Source: Mesorhizobium sp. M1D.F.Ca.ET.043.01.1.1 | GTDB taxonomy: Bacteria > Pseudomonadota > Alphaproteobacteria > Rhizobiales > Rhizobiaceae | Direction of reading: 5' to 3' | Length of the DNA: 64,000 bases | NCBI RefSeq assembly: GCF_003952385.1 | Contig: NZ_CP034444.1 | Span: forward strand, 1,364,001 to 1,428,000 | Shown: piece by piece, positions 1 through 7,763 of the stretch | How positions within the stretch are numbered: the first letter of the stretch is position 1 | Layout of the letters: each line of letters starts with the position of its first letter | Translations under genes and position numbers: made by a program | The notes under the pieces: model-generated | What the model was told of the DNA's origin: nothing | Seen by the model: only the letters and a program-made list of their open reading frames with translations | Databases searched by the model: none

Positions 1-539
1 TGGCCGGCTTTGCCGCCGCCACGCTCGCGCATCCGGGCAATGCGCATCTCGGCGACCGCGCCTCGGTGCTGACGGCCGACGTCACGCTTGCCGGCCGCGC
101 ACGGGCCGAAGCCGGGCTTGCCGACAACTCCTTCGACTTCGTCATCATGAACCCGCCCTTCAACGCCGCCGAGGATCGCGCCACGCCGGACGCGCTGCGC
201 CGGGAAGCGCATGTCACGGAGGATGGGCTGTTCGAGCGCTGGATCAGGAGCGCGGCGGCGATCGTCAAGCCGCGCGGCGGGCTGGCGGCGATTGCCCGGC
301 CGGAGCAGCTCGTCGCCATGCTCGACGCGATCGAAGGCCGCTTCGGCGATGCCGAGATGCTCTGCGTCCATCCTCGCCCGGACGCGGCGGCGATCCGCAT
401 CGTCGTCAGGGCAGTGCTCGGCGCGCGCGGCAAGCTGTCGATCCGGCCGCCGCTGATCTTGCACGGACCGTCCGGCAACGGGCCGACGGAGCGGACCGAG
501 ATGATCAACAACGGGCTGGCGTCGCTGTTCGGCGATTGA
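1..539 (+). CDS. N6-adenine methyltransferase (TrmN6-like), C-terminal part
   Basis: The gene enters from the left edge in the frame of position 3 and ends at TGA 537-539. The fragment contains the hallmark NPPF catalytic motif of N6-adenine methyltransferases, in FVIMNPPFN near position 150, which contacts the target adenine. The rest resembles the C-terminal half of the small methyltransferase domain of tRNA1(Val) A37 methyltransferase (TrmN6/YfiC type). The SAM-binding N-terminus lies outside the window, so the exact target (tRNA or another RNA or protein) cannot be settled. The family call is secure and the substrate is inferred. Confidence 0.75.
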   Translation, partial: AGFAAATLAHPGNAHLGDRASVLTADVTLAGRARAEAGLADNSFDFVIMNPPFNAAEDRATPDALRREAHVTEDGLFERWIRSAAAIVKPRGGLAAIARPEQLVAMLDAIEGRFGDAEMLCVHPRPDAAAIRIVVRAVLGARGKLSIRPPLILHGPSGNGPTERTEMINNGLASLFGD

Positions 540-540
540 T

Positions 541-588
541 CCTTGAAGCGCGTCGCGTTGAAACGGAACCAGGCGACGCGCTTCAAGG
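541..588 (+). terminator. Hairpin after the methyltransferase gene (also a dispersed repeat)
   Basis: CCTTGAAGCGCGTCGC (541-556) is exactly complementary to 573-588, with a 16-base loop, and is followed by the T-rich run TCTTATTTTA. It starts 2 bases after the stop codon. The same AAGCGCGTCGC core occurs in a hairpin at 46,879-46,921, so this is probably a repeat that also serves as a terminator. Confidence 0.6.
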
Positions 589-599
589 TCTTATTTTAT

Positions 600-644
600 G
601 CATGTCTTTTTCGCAAAACCGCCGCACACTTTTGCGCGACATGC
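600..644. repeat. Extragenic palindromic repeat, GCATGTC-arm type
   Basis: GCATGTC and GACATGC arms enclose an AAAACCG...CACTTTT core. Related copies lie at 17,285-17,330 and 46,819-46,863. Copies with the same core but different arms lie at 24,436, 35,952 and 37,986. Confidence 0.7.
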
Positions 645-749
645 ATCGGTCGGCACTACGGCATTGCCGTTGGCCGGCGAATTCCTACATGCCGGGAGCA
701 AGGATGAGGTCTCACCTTGCTCTTGCACCTCTTCTGGAGACAAGTTTTC

Positions 750-1607
750 GTGAAACGCTTCTTCAACCGCCTGCTGCCGAAATCCTGGCGCTCGACAGTC
801 GTCACCATTCCCGTCATCCGGCTGCATGGCACCATCATGGCCGGCGGCGGCCAGTTCCGGCCGAGCCTGTCGCTCGCCTCGACGGCCGGCATGATCGAAA
901 AGGCGTTCGGCTTCGACGCGCCGGCGATCGCGATCTCGATCAACTCGCCGGGCGGCTCGCCGGTGCAGTCGCGTCTGATCTTCAAGCGCATCCGCGACCT
1001 GGCGGCGGAAAAGGACAAGAAGGTGCTGGTCTTCGTCGAGGATGTGGCGGCTTCCGGCGGCTACATGATCGCGATCGCCGGCGACGAGATCTTCGCCGAC
1101 CCGTCCTCGATCGTCGGCTCGATCGGCGTGGTCTCGGCATCGTTCGGCTTCCCGGAACTGATGAAGAAGATCGGCGTCGAACGGCGCGTGCATACCGCCG
1201 GCCAGAACAAGGCCGTGCTCGACCCCTTCAAGCCCGAGAAGAAGGAGGACGTCGAGCGGCTGAAGGCGCTGCAGCTCGAAGTGCACGAGACCTTCATCGA
1301 TCTCGTCAGGGAACGGCGCGGCACCAAGCTCAAGGACGATCCGGACCTGTTCACCGGCCTGTTCTGGACCGCCAAGAAGGGGCTGGAGCTCGGTCTCGTC
1401 GATGCGCTGGGCGACATGCGCAGCGTGCTCAAGACCCGTTTCGGCGACAAGACCCAGCTCAAGCTGATCACCGCGCCGCGCGGGCTTTTCGGCCGTTTCG
1501 GCCTGTTCGGCTCGCGCTTCTCGGCGCCCGACATCGCCGCGGCAGTCGCCAGCGGCGCCATCGATGCGGCGGAAGAGCGCGCGCTGTGGGCGCGCTTCGG
1601 GCTTTGA
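750..1607 (+). CDS. sppA: S49-family serine peptidase (SppA/SohB-like)
   Basis: This is a 285-residue member of the S49 signal-peptide-peptidase family, which cleaves remnant signal peptides or membrane proteins. The nucleophile is Ser102 in AASGGY. Lys154, 52 residues later, fits the Ser-Lys dyad spacing of the family. The conserved INSPGGS block is at about 64-70 and GSIGV at 123-127. There is no long N-terminal transmembrane segment, only a basic start, so it is the short single-domain form. The GTG at 750 was chosen because GGAGA lies just upstream and the product begins MKRFFNRL. The TTG at 717 is also in frame but lacks a ribosome binding site. A short membrane protein gene follows. Confidence 0.88.
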   Translation: MKRFFNRLLPKSWRSTVVTIPVIRLHGTIMAGGGQFRPSLSLASTAGMIEKAFGFDAPAIAISINSPGGSPVQSRLIFKRIRDLAAEKDKKVLVFVEDVAASGGYMIAIAGDEIFADPSSIVGSIGVVSASFGFPELMKKIGVERRVHTAGQNKAVLDPFKPEKKEDVERLKALQLEVHETFIDLVRERRGTKLKDDPDLFTGLFWTAKKGLELGLVDALGDMRSVLKTRFGDKTQLKLITAPRGLFGRFGLFGSRFSAPDIAAAVASGAIDAAEERALWARFGL

Positions 1608-1690
1608 AAAAGCCATGAAAGCGTCTAGCATAATTGCTTAACCGACCCGTACGGCCGGCCTTGCCGCGCAAACGCGGAAGGAGTTTCGAG

Positions 1691-1876
1691 ATGCCGCAGA
1701 TCATTTTCTTCGTTGTCGTCGGCGCGGCCGCCTATTTCGGCTATCGCGCGTTCATCCGCGAGGCCGAGCGCGTGACGGCCAAAATCCGGCGCACCGAGAA
1801 ACAGGCGGCCAACGGCACGATGGGCACGCTGGTCAAGGACCCCAAGACCGGCGAATACCGTCTGGCCAAGGACTGA
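1691..1876 (+). CDS. Small single-pass membrane protein of unknown function
   Basis: This 61-residue protein starts at ATG 1691 behind a clear GGAAGGAG site. It has an N-terminal hydrophobic segment (about residues 3-18, IIFFVVVGAAAYFGY) followed by a basic, charged tail ending in KDPKTGEYRLAKD. I do not recognise a characterised family. The AAGGA formed by its last Lys-Asp codons (1868-1872) appears to be the ribosome binding site of the following ispE, which suggests translational coupling. Confidence 0.75.
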   Translation: MPQIIFFVVVGAAAYFGYRAFIREAERVTAKIRRTEKQAANGTMGTLVKDPKTGEYRLAKD

Positions 1877-1880
1877 ACCC

Positions 1881-2783
1881 ATCTCGCCAGCAGCCGACAT
1901 TCTGGAGCCCGAGGCCAAGTCCCGGACATGGCTTGCGCCTGCCAAGATCAATCTGGCGCTGCATGTGACCGGCAGGCGCGACGACGGCTACCACCTGCTC
2001 GACAGCCTTGCGGTCTTCACCCGCTTCGGCGACCGGCTGCAGATCGAGCCGGCCGAGCGCGACGCGTTCTCGGTATCTGGCCCCTTCGCCGCCGGCGTGC
2101 CGCTCGATGACAGCAATCTGGTGGTGAAGGCGCGCGACGCCTTGCGGCGGGAAGCCGGCGCGCAGCAGGCATCGCCCATCGCGATCCGGCTGGAAAAGAA
2201 CCTGCCGATCGCTTCCGGCGTCGGCGGCGGATCGAGCGACGCGGCGGCCGCGCTCAACGGGCTTTCGCACCTATGGAACCTCGATATCGACGAAGCCGGA
2301 CTGGCGGGGATCGGCCTGTCGCTCGGCGCCGATCTGCCGATGTGCCTCAGGGCGAAGCCGCTGATTGCGCGCGGCATCGGCGATGACTTGTCGCCGCTGG
2401 CTGGCTTTCCGGCTCTGGCGCTGGTTCTGGTCAATCCGGGTGTCGCCGTCTCGACGCCCGAGGTGTTCAGGGCGCTTGCCAGGCGCGACAGCGAGCCGTT
2501 GCCGCCACTGCCCGGCCGCCTGGACTTCCACACGATCTGGAACTGGCTGGAGACCACGCGCAACGATCTCGAGCCAGCCGCCCGTTCGATCCAGCCGGCA
2601 ATCGGTGAAACGCTCAAGGCGCTCAAGAAGGCAGGCGCCGCCTTCGCCCGCATGTCGGGCTCCGGCGCCACCTGTTTCGGCCTGTTCGAGACCGGCAATG
2701 TCGCCAAGCGCGCGGCGATCGACATCCGCGGCCGCCATCCCGGCTGGTTCGTCGCCGCGACGCGCAGCATGGAGGCCGACTGA
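1881..2783 (+). CDS. ispE: 4-diphosphocytidyl-2-C-methyl-D-erythritol kinase (ATC start proposed)
   Basis: IspE phosphorylates CDP-methylerythritol in the non-mevalonate isoprenoid pathway. It is a GHMP kinase: APAKINLALH at 19-28 with catalytic Lys22, the glycine-rich ATP loop ASGVGGGSSD at 111-120, and catalytic Asp151 in LGADLP. The only standard start in frame is GTG 1965, which would delete the whole PAKINLAL substrate segment. Upstream the frame is open back to a TGA at 1773 with no ATG, GTG or TTG. ATC 1881 lies 8 bases after AAGGA and gives MSPAADILEP, so it looks like an ATG changed to ATC. The gene overlaps moaB by one base (TGATG). Function is certain; the start is inferred. Confidence 0.85.
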   Translation: MSPAADILEPEAKSRTWLAPAKINLALHVTGRRDDGYHLLDSLAVFTRFGDRLQIEPAERDAFSVSGPFAAGVPLDDSNLVVKARDALRREAGAQQASPIAIRLEKNLPIASGVGGGSSDAAAALNGLSHLWNLDIDEAGLAGIGLSLGADLPMCLRAKPLIARGIGDDLSPLAGFPALALVLVNPGVAVSTPEVFRALARRDSEPLPPLPGRLDFHTIWNWLETTRNDLEPAARSIQPAIGETLKALKKAGAAFARMSGSGATCFGLFETGNVAKRAAIDIRGRHPGWFVAATRSMEAD

Positions 2784-3331
2784 TGGCCAACGACGGCCGG
2801 CCCTTCATCCCGGTGCGCATCGCGGTGCTGACGGTTTCCGACACGCGCAGCCTCGCCGACGACAAATCGGGGCAGACGCTGGCCGACCGCATCGTGGAAG
2901 CCGGCCACATATTGGCCGCGCGCGACATCGTCACCGACGATCGTGAAAAGATCCGCGAAAAGGTGCTCGGCTGGTCGAAGGACCAGGCGGTCGATGTCGT
3001 CATCACCACCGGCGGCACCGGCTTCACCGGTCGCGACGTGACGCCGGAGGCGCTGGAGCCGATCTTCGAAAAGCGCATGGACGGCTTTTCCGAAGTCTTC
3101 CACCGCATCTCCTACGACAAGATCGGCACCTCGACGATCCAGAGCCGGGCGACGGGCGGCGTCGTCAACGCCACCTTCGTCTTCGTGCTGCCGGGCTCGC
3201 CCGGCGCCTGCAAGGACGCCTGGGACGGCATCATCAAGGCACAGCTCGACTACCGGCACATGCCCTGCAACTTCGTCGAGATCATGCCGCGCCTCGACGA
3301 GCATCTCAGGCGCGGCGGCAAGCCTGCCTAA
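2783..3331 (+). CDS. moaB: Molybdenum cofactor biosynthesis protein B
   Basis: This 182-residue MoaB/Mog-fold protein acts in molybdopterin biosynthesis, probably in molybdopterin adenylylation. The signature TTGGTGFTGRDVTPEA occupies about residues 75-90 and SDTRS is near 19-23, and the length is normal for MoaB. The start ATG overlaps the ispE stop, so the two are translationally coupled although their pathways are unrelated. A hairpin follows 44 bases after the stop. Confidence 0.92.
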   Translation: MANDGRPFIPVRIAVLTVSDTRSLADDKSGQTLADRIVEAGHILAARDIVTDDREKIREKVLGWSKDQAVDVVITTGGTGFTGRDVTPEALEPIFEKRMDGFSEVFHRISYDKIGTSTIQSRATGGVVNATFVFVLPGSPGACKDAWDGIIKAQLDYRHMPCNFVEIMPRLDEHLRRGGKPA

Positions 3332-3374
3332 TAAAACGCCGGCAAAGCATTCAATCGGCATCCGGTTTGCAGGC

Positions 3375-3407
3375 GGAATGGCGCTCCCGCCTTCGAGGCG
3401 CCATTCC
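3375..3407 (+). terminator. Hairpin downstream of ispE-moaB
   Basis: GGAATGGCGC (3375-3384) pairs perfectly with GCGCCATTCC (3398-3407) around a 13-base loop. No T-run follows, so it may be a stabilising or Rho-assisted 3' end. Confidence 0.5.
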
Positions 3408-3457
3408 GAAGCCGATGAGGGCAAAGTACCTTGTGCCGTGAAGCAAGGGACAGCGCC

Positions 3458-3883
3458 ATGACCGTGCACAACGGCGGATGCCATTGCGGCAATATCCGCC
3501 TCAGCTTCTCCACCGCGCTCGATCCGGCGGCAATGGAAATCCGTGCCTGCCAGTGCTCGTTCTGCACCCGGCATGGCTCGCGTGCCGCCGCCGATGCGGG
3601 CGGGCGTCTGGCCATTTCGGTCGAAGACAAAGCACGGCTGCAGGTCTACCGCTTCGGCCTGCGCACCGCCGACTATCTCATCTGCCGCGAATGCGGCGTC
3701 TATGTCGCGGCGATCGCCGGCGGAGGCGCTGACGCCAGGGCGATCGTCAACGTCAACGCGCTCGACGACCGCGAGCTATTCTGTCGCGAGCCGATCCCTG
3801 TCCGCTATGACGCCGAGACGCGCGAGCAGCGGCTGGCCAGGCGCCGCAGCGCCTGGATGCCGGTCGAAGTCCACGGGATATGA
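3458..3883 (+). CDS. GFA (CENP-V/GFA) domain zinc protein
   Basis: This 141-residue protein has the cysteine pattern of the glutathione-dependent formaldehyde-activating (GFA) fold: GGCHCG with Cys8 and Cys10, CQCSFC with Cys31, 33 and 36, and CRECG with Cys76 and 79. These ligate two zinc ions. The family includes S-hydroxymethylglutathione synthases, but most members have no proven reaction. ATG 3458 follows AAGGGA at 3445-3450, so the upstream GTG 3431 is not needed. It stands alone and is convergent with the dioxygenase gene. Confidence 0.85.
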   Translation: MTVHNGGCHCGNIRLSFSTALDPAAMEIRACQCSFCTRHGSRAAADAGGRLAISVEDKARLQVYRFGLRTADYLICRECGVYVAAIAGGGADARAIVNVNALDDRELFCREPIPVRYDAETREQRLARRRSAWMPVEVHGI

Positions 3884-3910
3884 GAGCGGCCGAACTCACG
3901 AATGCCGCAA

Positions 3911-4885
3911 TCAGCGGATGACCGGCTCACCGTGGAAGCGGCGGCGCGAGGGCTTGGAGACGCCGAAGCCGATTTCCATCATCAGCCGCGGCGTACGCGC
4001 GGGCACGGTGCCCATGTGGAAGCCGAACGGATCCTCGACGAAGCCGAGACCCGCCTCGCCCGTCAACGTGACCGGGCTTTGCGGACCGTAGACGTCCAGC
4101 ACATCTTCTGCCGGATGGCCGACAAGAAGCGTCAGCTGATGCTTGAGCGCGCGGCGCTTGTGGCTGCCGCGGACATAGACATGCGGACCAGTGCCTTCGT
4201 CGACCGGCGCCAGGTAGAAGAAGAACTTCAGCATGCGCCAGTCGTCGAGGTCGAAATGATATTTGCCGAGCGAGGCGAGGTTCTTGTCGGCGTCGGAAGG
4301 CTTGCCGGTCGGGAAGCTCCACCAGACGCGCGTGGTGATCAGCTTTGCCTGGCCGCCGAGATAGTGCCGGGCGACATCGAGCAACAGCGGGTCTTTCTGG
4401 ACGGCAAGGGCCGCGGGACAATCCAGGATGCGCTCGAAGAAATGTCCGCTGAGCAGGGAGCGGCCGAAACGCTTCTCCGCCTCGGCATGGTCGCCCGGTA
4501 TGAATTCGAGACGGCGGTCGAAATTGCCGAAACAGGGCGTGCGCTGCGCGAAAGCGGCGATCTCCTCATGGATCGACGGCGGCAGCATGAAGCCCGAAAA
4601 CAAACCCTCCGAACGCAGCGCCTCGACCACCGCCTCGCGATCGGTGCCGGTGAACATGGTCTTTTCCGTGTTGTCTGACGGGCCGGCCCGTTTGGCGCCC
4701 AGCCAATGCATTCGGCGCCCGGGCATGGTGCGCGCCAGCATGAACATCGGCAACCAGGCAGGGTTTTCGCGAAGATCCGTCATATAGGTCGGGATGCGCA
4801 CGGCGATGCGCTTGAACAGGCTGCCGTCGCGGGCGATCGCCTCCAGGCTGGTCGCGCCGGAATTGTCTGGGGGAGTAAGATCCAT
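3911..4885 (-). CDS. Phytanoyl-CoA dioxygenase (PhyH)-like Fe(II)/2-oxoglutarate oxygenase
   Basis: This 324-residue protein appears to belong to the PhyH-like non-haem iron dioxygenases. The iron ligand set is visible as His210-Phe-Asp212 in KYHFDLDDW and a distal His290 in PFGFHMGT. An arginine 7-10 residues later (297 or 300) could bind 2-oxoglutarate. FFFYLAPVDEGTGPHVYVRGSH between them matches the jelly-roll of PhyH proteins. The N-terminal 100 residues are unassigned. The substrate is unknown and the neighbours do not suggest one. Gene order is independent, with a 176-base gap to the glycosyltransferase. Confidence 0.7.
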   Translation of the reverse strand: MDLTPPDNSGATSLEAIARDGSLFKRIAVRIPTYMTDLRENPAWLPMFMLARTMPGRRMHWLGAKRAGPSDNTEKTMFTGTDREAVVEALRSEGLFSGFMLPPSIHEEIAAFAQRTPCFGNFDRRLEFIPGDHAEAEKRFGRSLLSGHFFERILDCPAALAVQKDPLLLDVARHYLGGQAKLITTRVWWSFPTGKPSDADKNLASLGKYHFDLDDWRMLKFFFYLAPVDEGTGPHVYVRGSHKRRALKHQLTLLVGHPAEDVLDVYGPQSPVTLTGEAGLGFVEDPFGFHMGTVPARTPRLMMEIGFGVSKPSRRRFHGEPVIR

Positions 4886-4992
4886 CGGGTCCTCATATGC
4901 ATGCGTCCGACGAAACGACAGTTGCCTATCGCTTCGGCACTACCCAATCCCGATTGTCCCGCATGGGAAGAATGCTAACCTCACCTTCGATT

Positions 4993-5007
4993 TTGTGCAA
5001 TGCACAA
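4993..5007. promoter_or_regulatory. Candidate operator, TTGTGCA-T-GCACAA palindrome
   Basis: TTGTGCAATGCACAA is an inverted repeat in the 176-base gap upstream of the minus-strand dioxygenase gene and downstream of the glycosyltransferase gene. It could be an operator. The regulator is unknown. Confidence 0.35.
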
Positions 5008-5061
5008 TAAAGCCGCGGCTGATTTAGCTGCCCAGCTTTTCCCCTTGCGGGCGCGCAGGCA

Positions 5062-5565
5062 TCACTTTGGCGGCGCCACCCAGATTTCGGCATTGAGCCG
5101 TCTGGTGGCGAGGCCGCGCGCCAGGGCTTCGGCGTTGCGGGCGCTCTTGGCCAGCGCCGCTGCCTGGCGCTTGCTGATGACAAGGCCCTCGGCCAGCGCC
5201 CGGTTGCCGGAAAACACCCGGGCGAGAAACGGCGCACGATTGGCACGGGCGCGCGAGAAGCGCGCCGGCATCGTCTGCCTCGCCGTGTGGGCGACGACCT
5301 CCTCGATCCAGCCTTCGGCCAGCCGCGCGCCGGGTTCGAGAAGCAGCAGCCAGTCGCCCTTTGCCTGACCGATGCCGGCAGCGATCCCTCCGGCCACGCA
5401 GTGGCAGCCGGCGTGCTCGGCGACGCGATGCGTCAGGTCGGTCGAGCCGGCATCGCAGACGATGACGTCGCGCACCACGCCCTCGACGGCGCCGCCGATC
5501 AGCGAGGCGAGCGTACGGGCAAGGCCTTCTTCGTCGTTCCGGGTTTCGATGAGAACGCTGAGCAT
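5062..5565 (-). CDS. Short GT2-like glycosyltransferase
   Basis: This 167-residue protein opens with MLSVLIETRNDEEGL and has VCDAGSTD at 36-43, the nucleotide-binding region of family 2 glycosyltransferases. LLLLEPGARL follows in the place of the usual D-x-D segment. It is shorter than typical GT2 enzymes (220 residues or more) and lacks a membrane anchor, so it may be a minimal transferase or a non-catalytic relative. Acceptor and donor are unknown. It is divergent from the radical SAM gene. Confidence 0.65.
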   Translation of the reverse strand: MLSVLIETRNDEEGLARTLASLIGGAVEGVVRDVIVCDAGSTDLTHRVAEHAGCHCVAGGIAAGIGQAKGDWLLLLEPGARLAEGWIEEVVAHTARQTMPARFSRARANRAPFLARVFSGNRALAEGLVISKRQAAALAKSARNAEALARGLATRRLNAEIWVAPPK

Positions 5566-5663
5566 TCCTAGCCGAATAGCGGAAAGCCGGGCGCTGCGCC
5601 AGTTGCGCGTTCCAGTCGAAAAAGTTCTTGCTTTGTTCTCATCGGCGAAATAGGAATAGTTTC

Positions 5664-6869
5664 ATGAACAGAGCGATTCGACAGCCTGCCGACAGTCCCT
5701 GGGAGAGGGCGAAAATGGAACAGATCGTGCGCGCCGACATTGCCGCTTTCGGAGCCGGCAGAGCCGAGATGGCCAACGCGATGATGGAACAGAGCGGCAT
5801 GCGCGTGCGCCCCGAGCGCAACCGCGGACGCTCTGCCGGCATCAATCCGTCCGGCCGCTTCGAGCCGGTCAGCCGGCATGTGTTCGACGACGGCTGGAAC
5901 TCGCTGGAGGAACTGCCGCCTTTCAAGACGGAGGTGCAGGTCGAGAAGCCGCGCACCATCATCACCCGCAACGAGTCGCCGGACATCTCCTTCGACCGTT
6001 CGATCAACCCCTATCGCGGCTGCGAGCATGGCTGCGTCTACTGCTTCGCCAGGCCGACGCATGCCTTCATGGGCCTGTCGCCGGGGCTCGATTTCGAATC
6101 GAAGCTTTTCGCCAAGCCGGATGCGGCACGCATGCTCGACAGGGAATTGTCGAAGCCCGGCTACCAGCCGCGCACCATCGCCATCGGCACCAACACCGAT
6201 CCCTACCAGCCGATCGAGAAGCAGTACCGGATCATGCGCGAGATCCTGGAAGTGCTGGAGGCGCGCGGCCATCCGGTCGGCATCGTCACCAAGTCGGCGC
6301 TGGTGACGCGCGACATCGACATCCTGTCGCGCATGGCCGAACGCGGCCTCGCCAAGGTGGCGCTGTCGGTGACGACGCTGGACCGCATGCTGGCGAGGAC
6401 GATGGAGCCGCGCGCATCGACGCCGACGAAGCGGCTGGAGGCGATAAGGCAGCTTTCGGATGCCGGCGTGCCGGCTTCTGTGATGGTGGCGCCGATCGTT
6501 CCCGGCCTCACCGATCCGGAGCTGGAGCGCATCCTCGATTCGGCGCGCGCCGCCGGCGCCAGGGAAGCCGGCTATGTCGTGCTGCGGCTGCCGCTCGAGG
6601 TGGCGCCGATCTTCAAGGACTGGCTCCTGCGGCATTATCCGGATCGCTACCGGCATGTGATGTCGCTGATCCGCTCGATGCGCGATGGCAAGGATTACGA
6701 TTCGGAATGGGGCAAGCGCATGAAGGGCGCCGGACCCTACGCCTGGCAGATCGGCCGGCGCTTCGAGATCGCCGCCAAGCGGCTCGGCCTCAATGCCGAG
6801 CGACGGCAGCTTCGGACCGACCAGTTCGTCGCAGGCTCCGGCGCCGGCGAGCAGCTGATGCTGCTTTGA
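5664..6869 (+). CDS. PA0069-family radical SAM protein
   Basis: This 401-residue radical SAM protein has the CxxxCxxC cluster motif as Cys120, Cys124 and Cys127 in YRGCEHGCVYCFAR. The long N-terminal extension and the NESPDISFDRSINPYRGC lead-in are typical of the PA0069/SplB-related family common in Proteobacteria. The C-terminus lacks an obvious second cluster. The reaction has not been established for this family. ATG 5664 has AGGAA about 8 bases upstream. It is followed by rnhB on the same strand after a 159-base gap. Confidence 0.85.
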   Translation: MNRAIRQPADSPWERAKMEQIVRADIAAFGAGRAEMANAMMEQSGMRVRPERNRGRSAGINPSGRFEPVSRHVFDDGWNSLEELPPFKTEVQVEKPRTIITRNESPDISFDRSINPYRGCEHGCVYCFARPTHAFMGLSPGLDFESKLFAKPDAARMLDRELSKPGYQPRTIAIGTNTDPYQPIEKQYRIMREILEVLEARGHPVGIVTKSALVTRDIDILSRMAERGLAKVALSVTTLDRMLARTMEPRASTPTKRLEAIRQLSDAGVPASVMVAPIVPGLTDPELERILDSARAAGAREAGYVVLRLPLEVAPIFKDWLLRHYPDRYRHVMSLIRSMRDGKDYDSEWGKRMKGAGPYAWQIGRRFEIAAKRLGLNAERRQLRTDQFVAGSGAGEQLMLL

Positions 6870-7028
6870 CGAAGACAAGCCAGGGCGTGGCCTAGCGGCT
6901 GTGCCCTGCCCCACAATCCCGTCCGGCCCCTGTCCCCCGGCCGTGAGACGGTGCCCTCCCGGTCCGACGCCCCATCCGACCCGGAGGGACTTGCGGAGAA
7001 TCGGAGCCGATGCGAACCTCGCCGCACC

Positions 7029-7727
7029 ATGGCTCGCGCGCGTTTCGATTCTCCGCTTCTCTTTGAAATGGTCGAAAAGCCCGACTTCTCGATCGAGACG
7101 AAGGCGATGGCCGACGGGCTATGGCCGGTGGCGGGCATGGATGAGGCTGGCCGCGGGCCGCTCGCCGGTCCGGTGGTGGCGGCGGCGGTCGTGCTCAACC
7201 CCGCCAACATTCCCGAGGGGCTCGACGATTCCAAGCGCCTCACCCATCTGCAGCGCGAGGCGCTGTTCCTGAAAATCCTGGGCTCGGCGCTCAGCGTCTC
7301 GATGGCGTCGATCAGCGCCGAAGGCATCGACAACAGCAATATTCTGAAAGCCAGCCTGGAAGCGATGCGCCGCGCCGCAGCCGGCCTGTCCTTGCGGCCG
7401 AAACTGGCTTTGGCCGACGGCCGCGACGTGCCGCCTGGGCTGCCCTGCGAGGGCCGCGCGCTGATCAAGGGCGATCAGCGCTCGCAATCCATCGCCGCCG
7501 CCTCGATCGTCGCCAAGGTGATGCGCGACCGCATGATGTGCGGCTGCGGCGGCCATCACGAGCACTACGGCTTCGAGGTGCATATGGGCTATGCAACGGT
7601 CCGGCACCGGACCGCGATCGAGACGCATGGGCCGGTGGCGAGACTGCACCGCGCCTCGTTCGCGCCATTCCGGCTGGGCGGGGTCGAGGTCGCGGAAGAG
7701 GAAGAGAGCTTCGCCGGGCTCGAGTGA
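7029..7727 (+). CDS. rnhB: Ribonuclease HII
   Basis: RNase HII removes ribonucleotides from DNA-RNA hybrids and from misincorporation sites. In this 232-residue protein the catalytic residues are visible: Asp38 and Glu39 in [13 protein letters not shown], Asp130 in ALADGRDV, and Asp167 in [13 protein letters not shown] 7029 gives the usual short N-terminus before the DEAGRG block; an in-frame GTG at 6951 would add an unconvincing arginine-rich leader. The insertion sequence starts 36 bases after the stop, so the coding region is intact. Confidence 0.92.
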   Translation: MARARFDSPLLFEMVEKPDFSIETKAMADGLWPVAGMDEAGRGPLAGPVVAAAVVLNPANIPEGLDDSKRLTHLQREALFLKILGSALSVSMASISAEGIDNSNILKASLEAMRRAAAGLSLRPKLALADGRDVPPGLPCEGRALIKGDQRSQSIAAASIVAKVMRDRMMCGCGGHHEHYGFEVHMGYATVRHRTAIETHGPVARLHRASFAPFRLGGVEVAEEEESFAGLE

Positions 7728-7763
7728 GCGACGGCGTCGGTGACGGCTGCTCTCCCCCCTTGT

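Noticed and set aside
1965..2783. ispE starting at GTG 1965
   Set aside because: It would remove the PAKINLAL segment with the catalytic lysine, which is required in all IspE enzymes.
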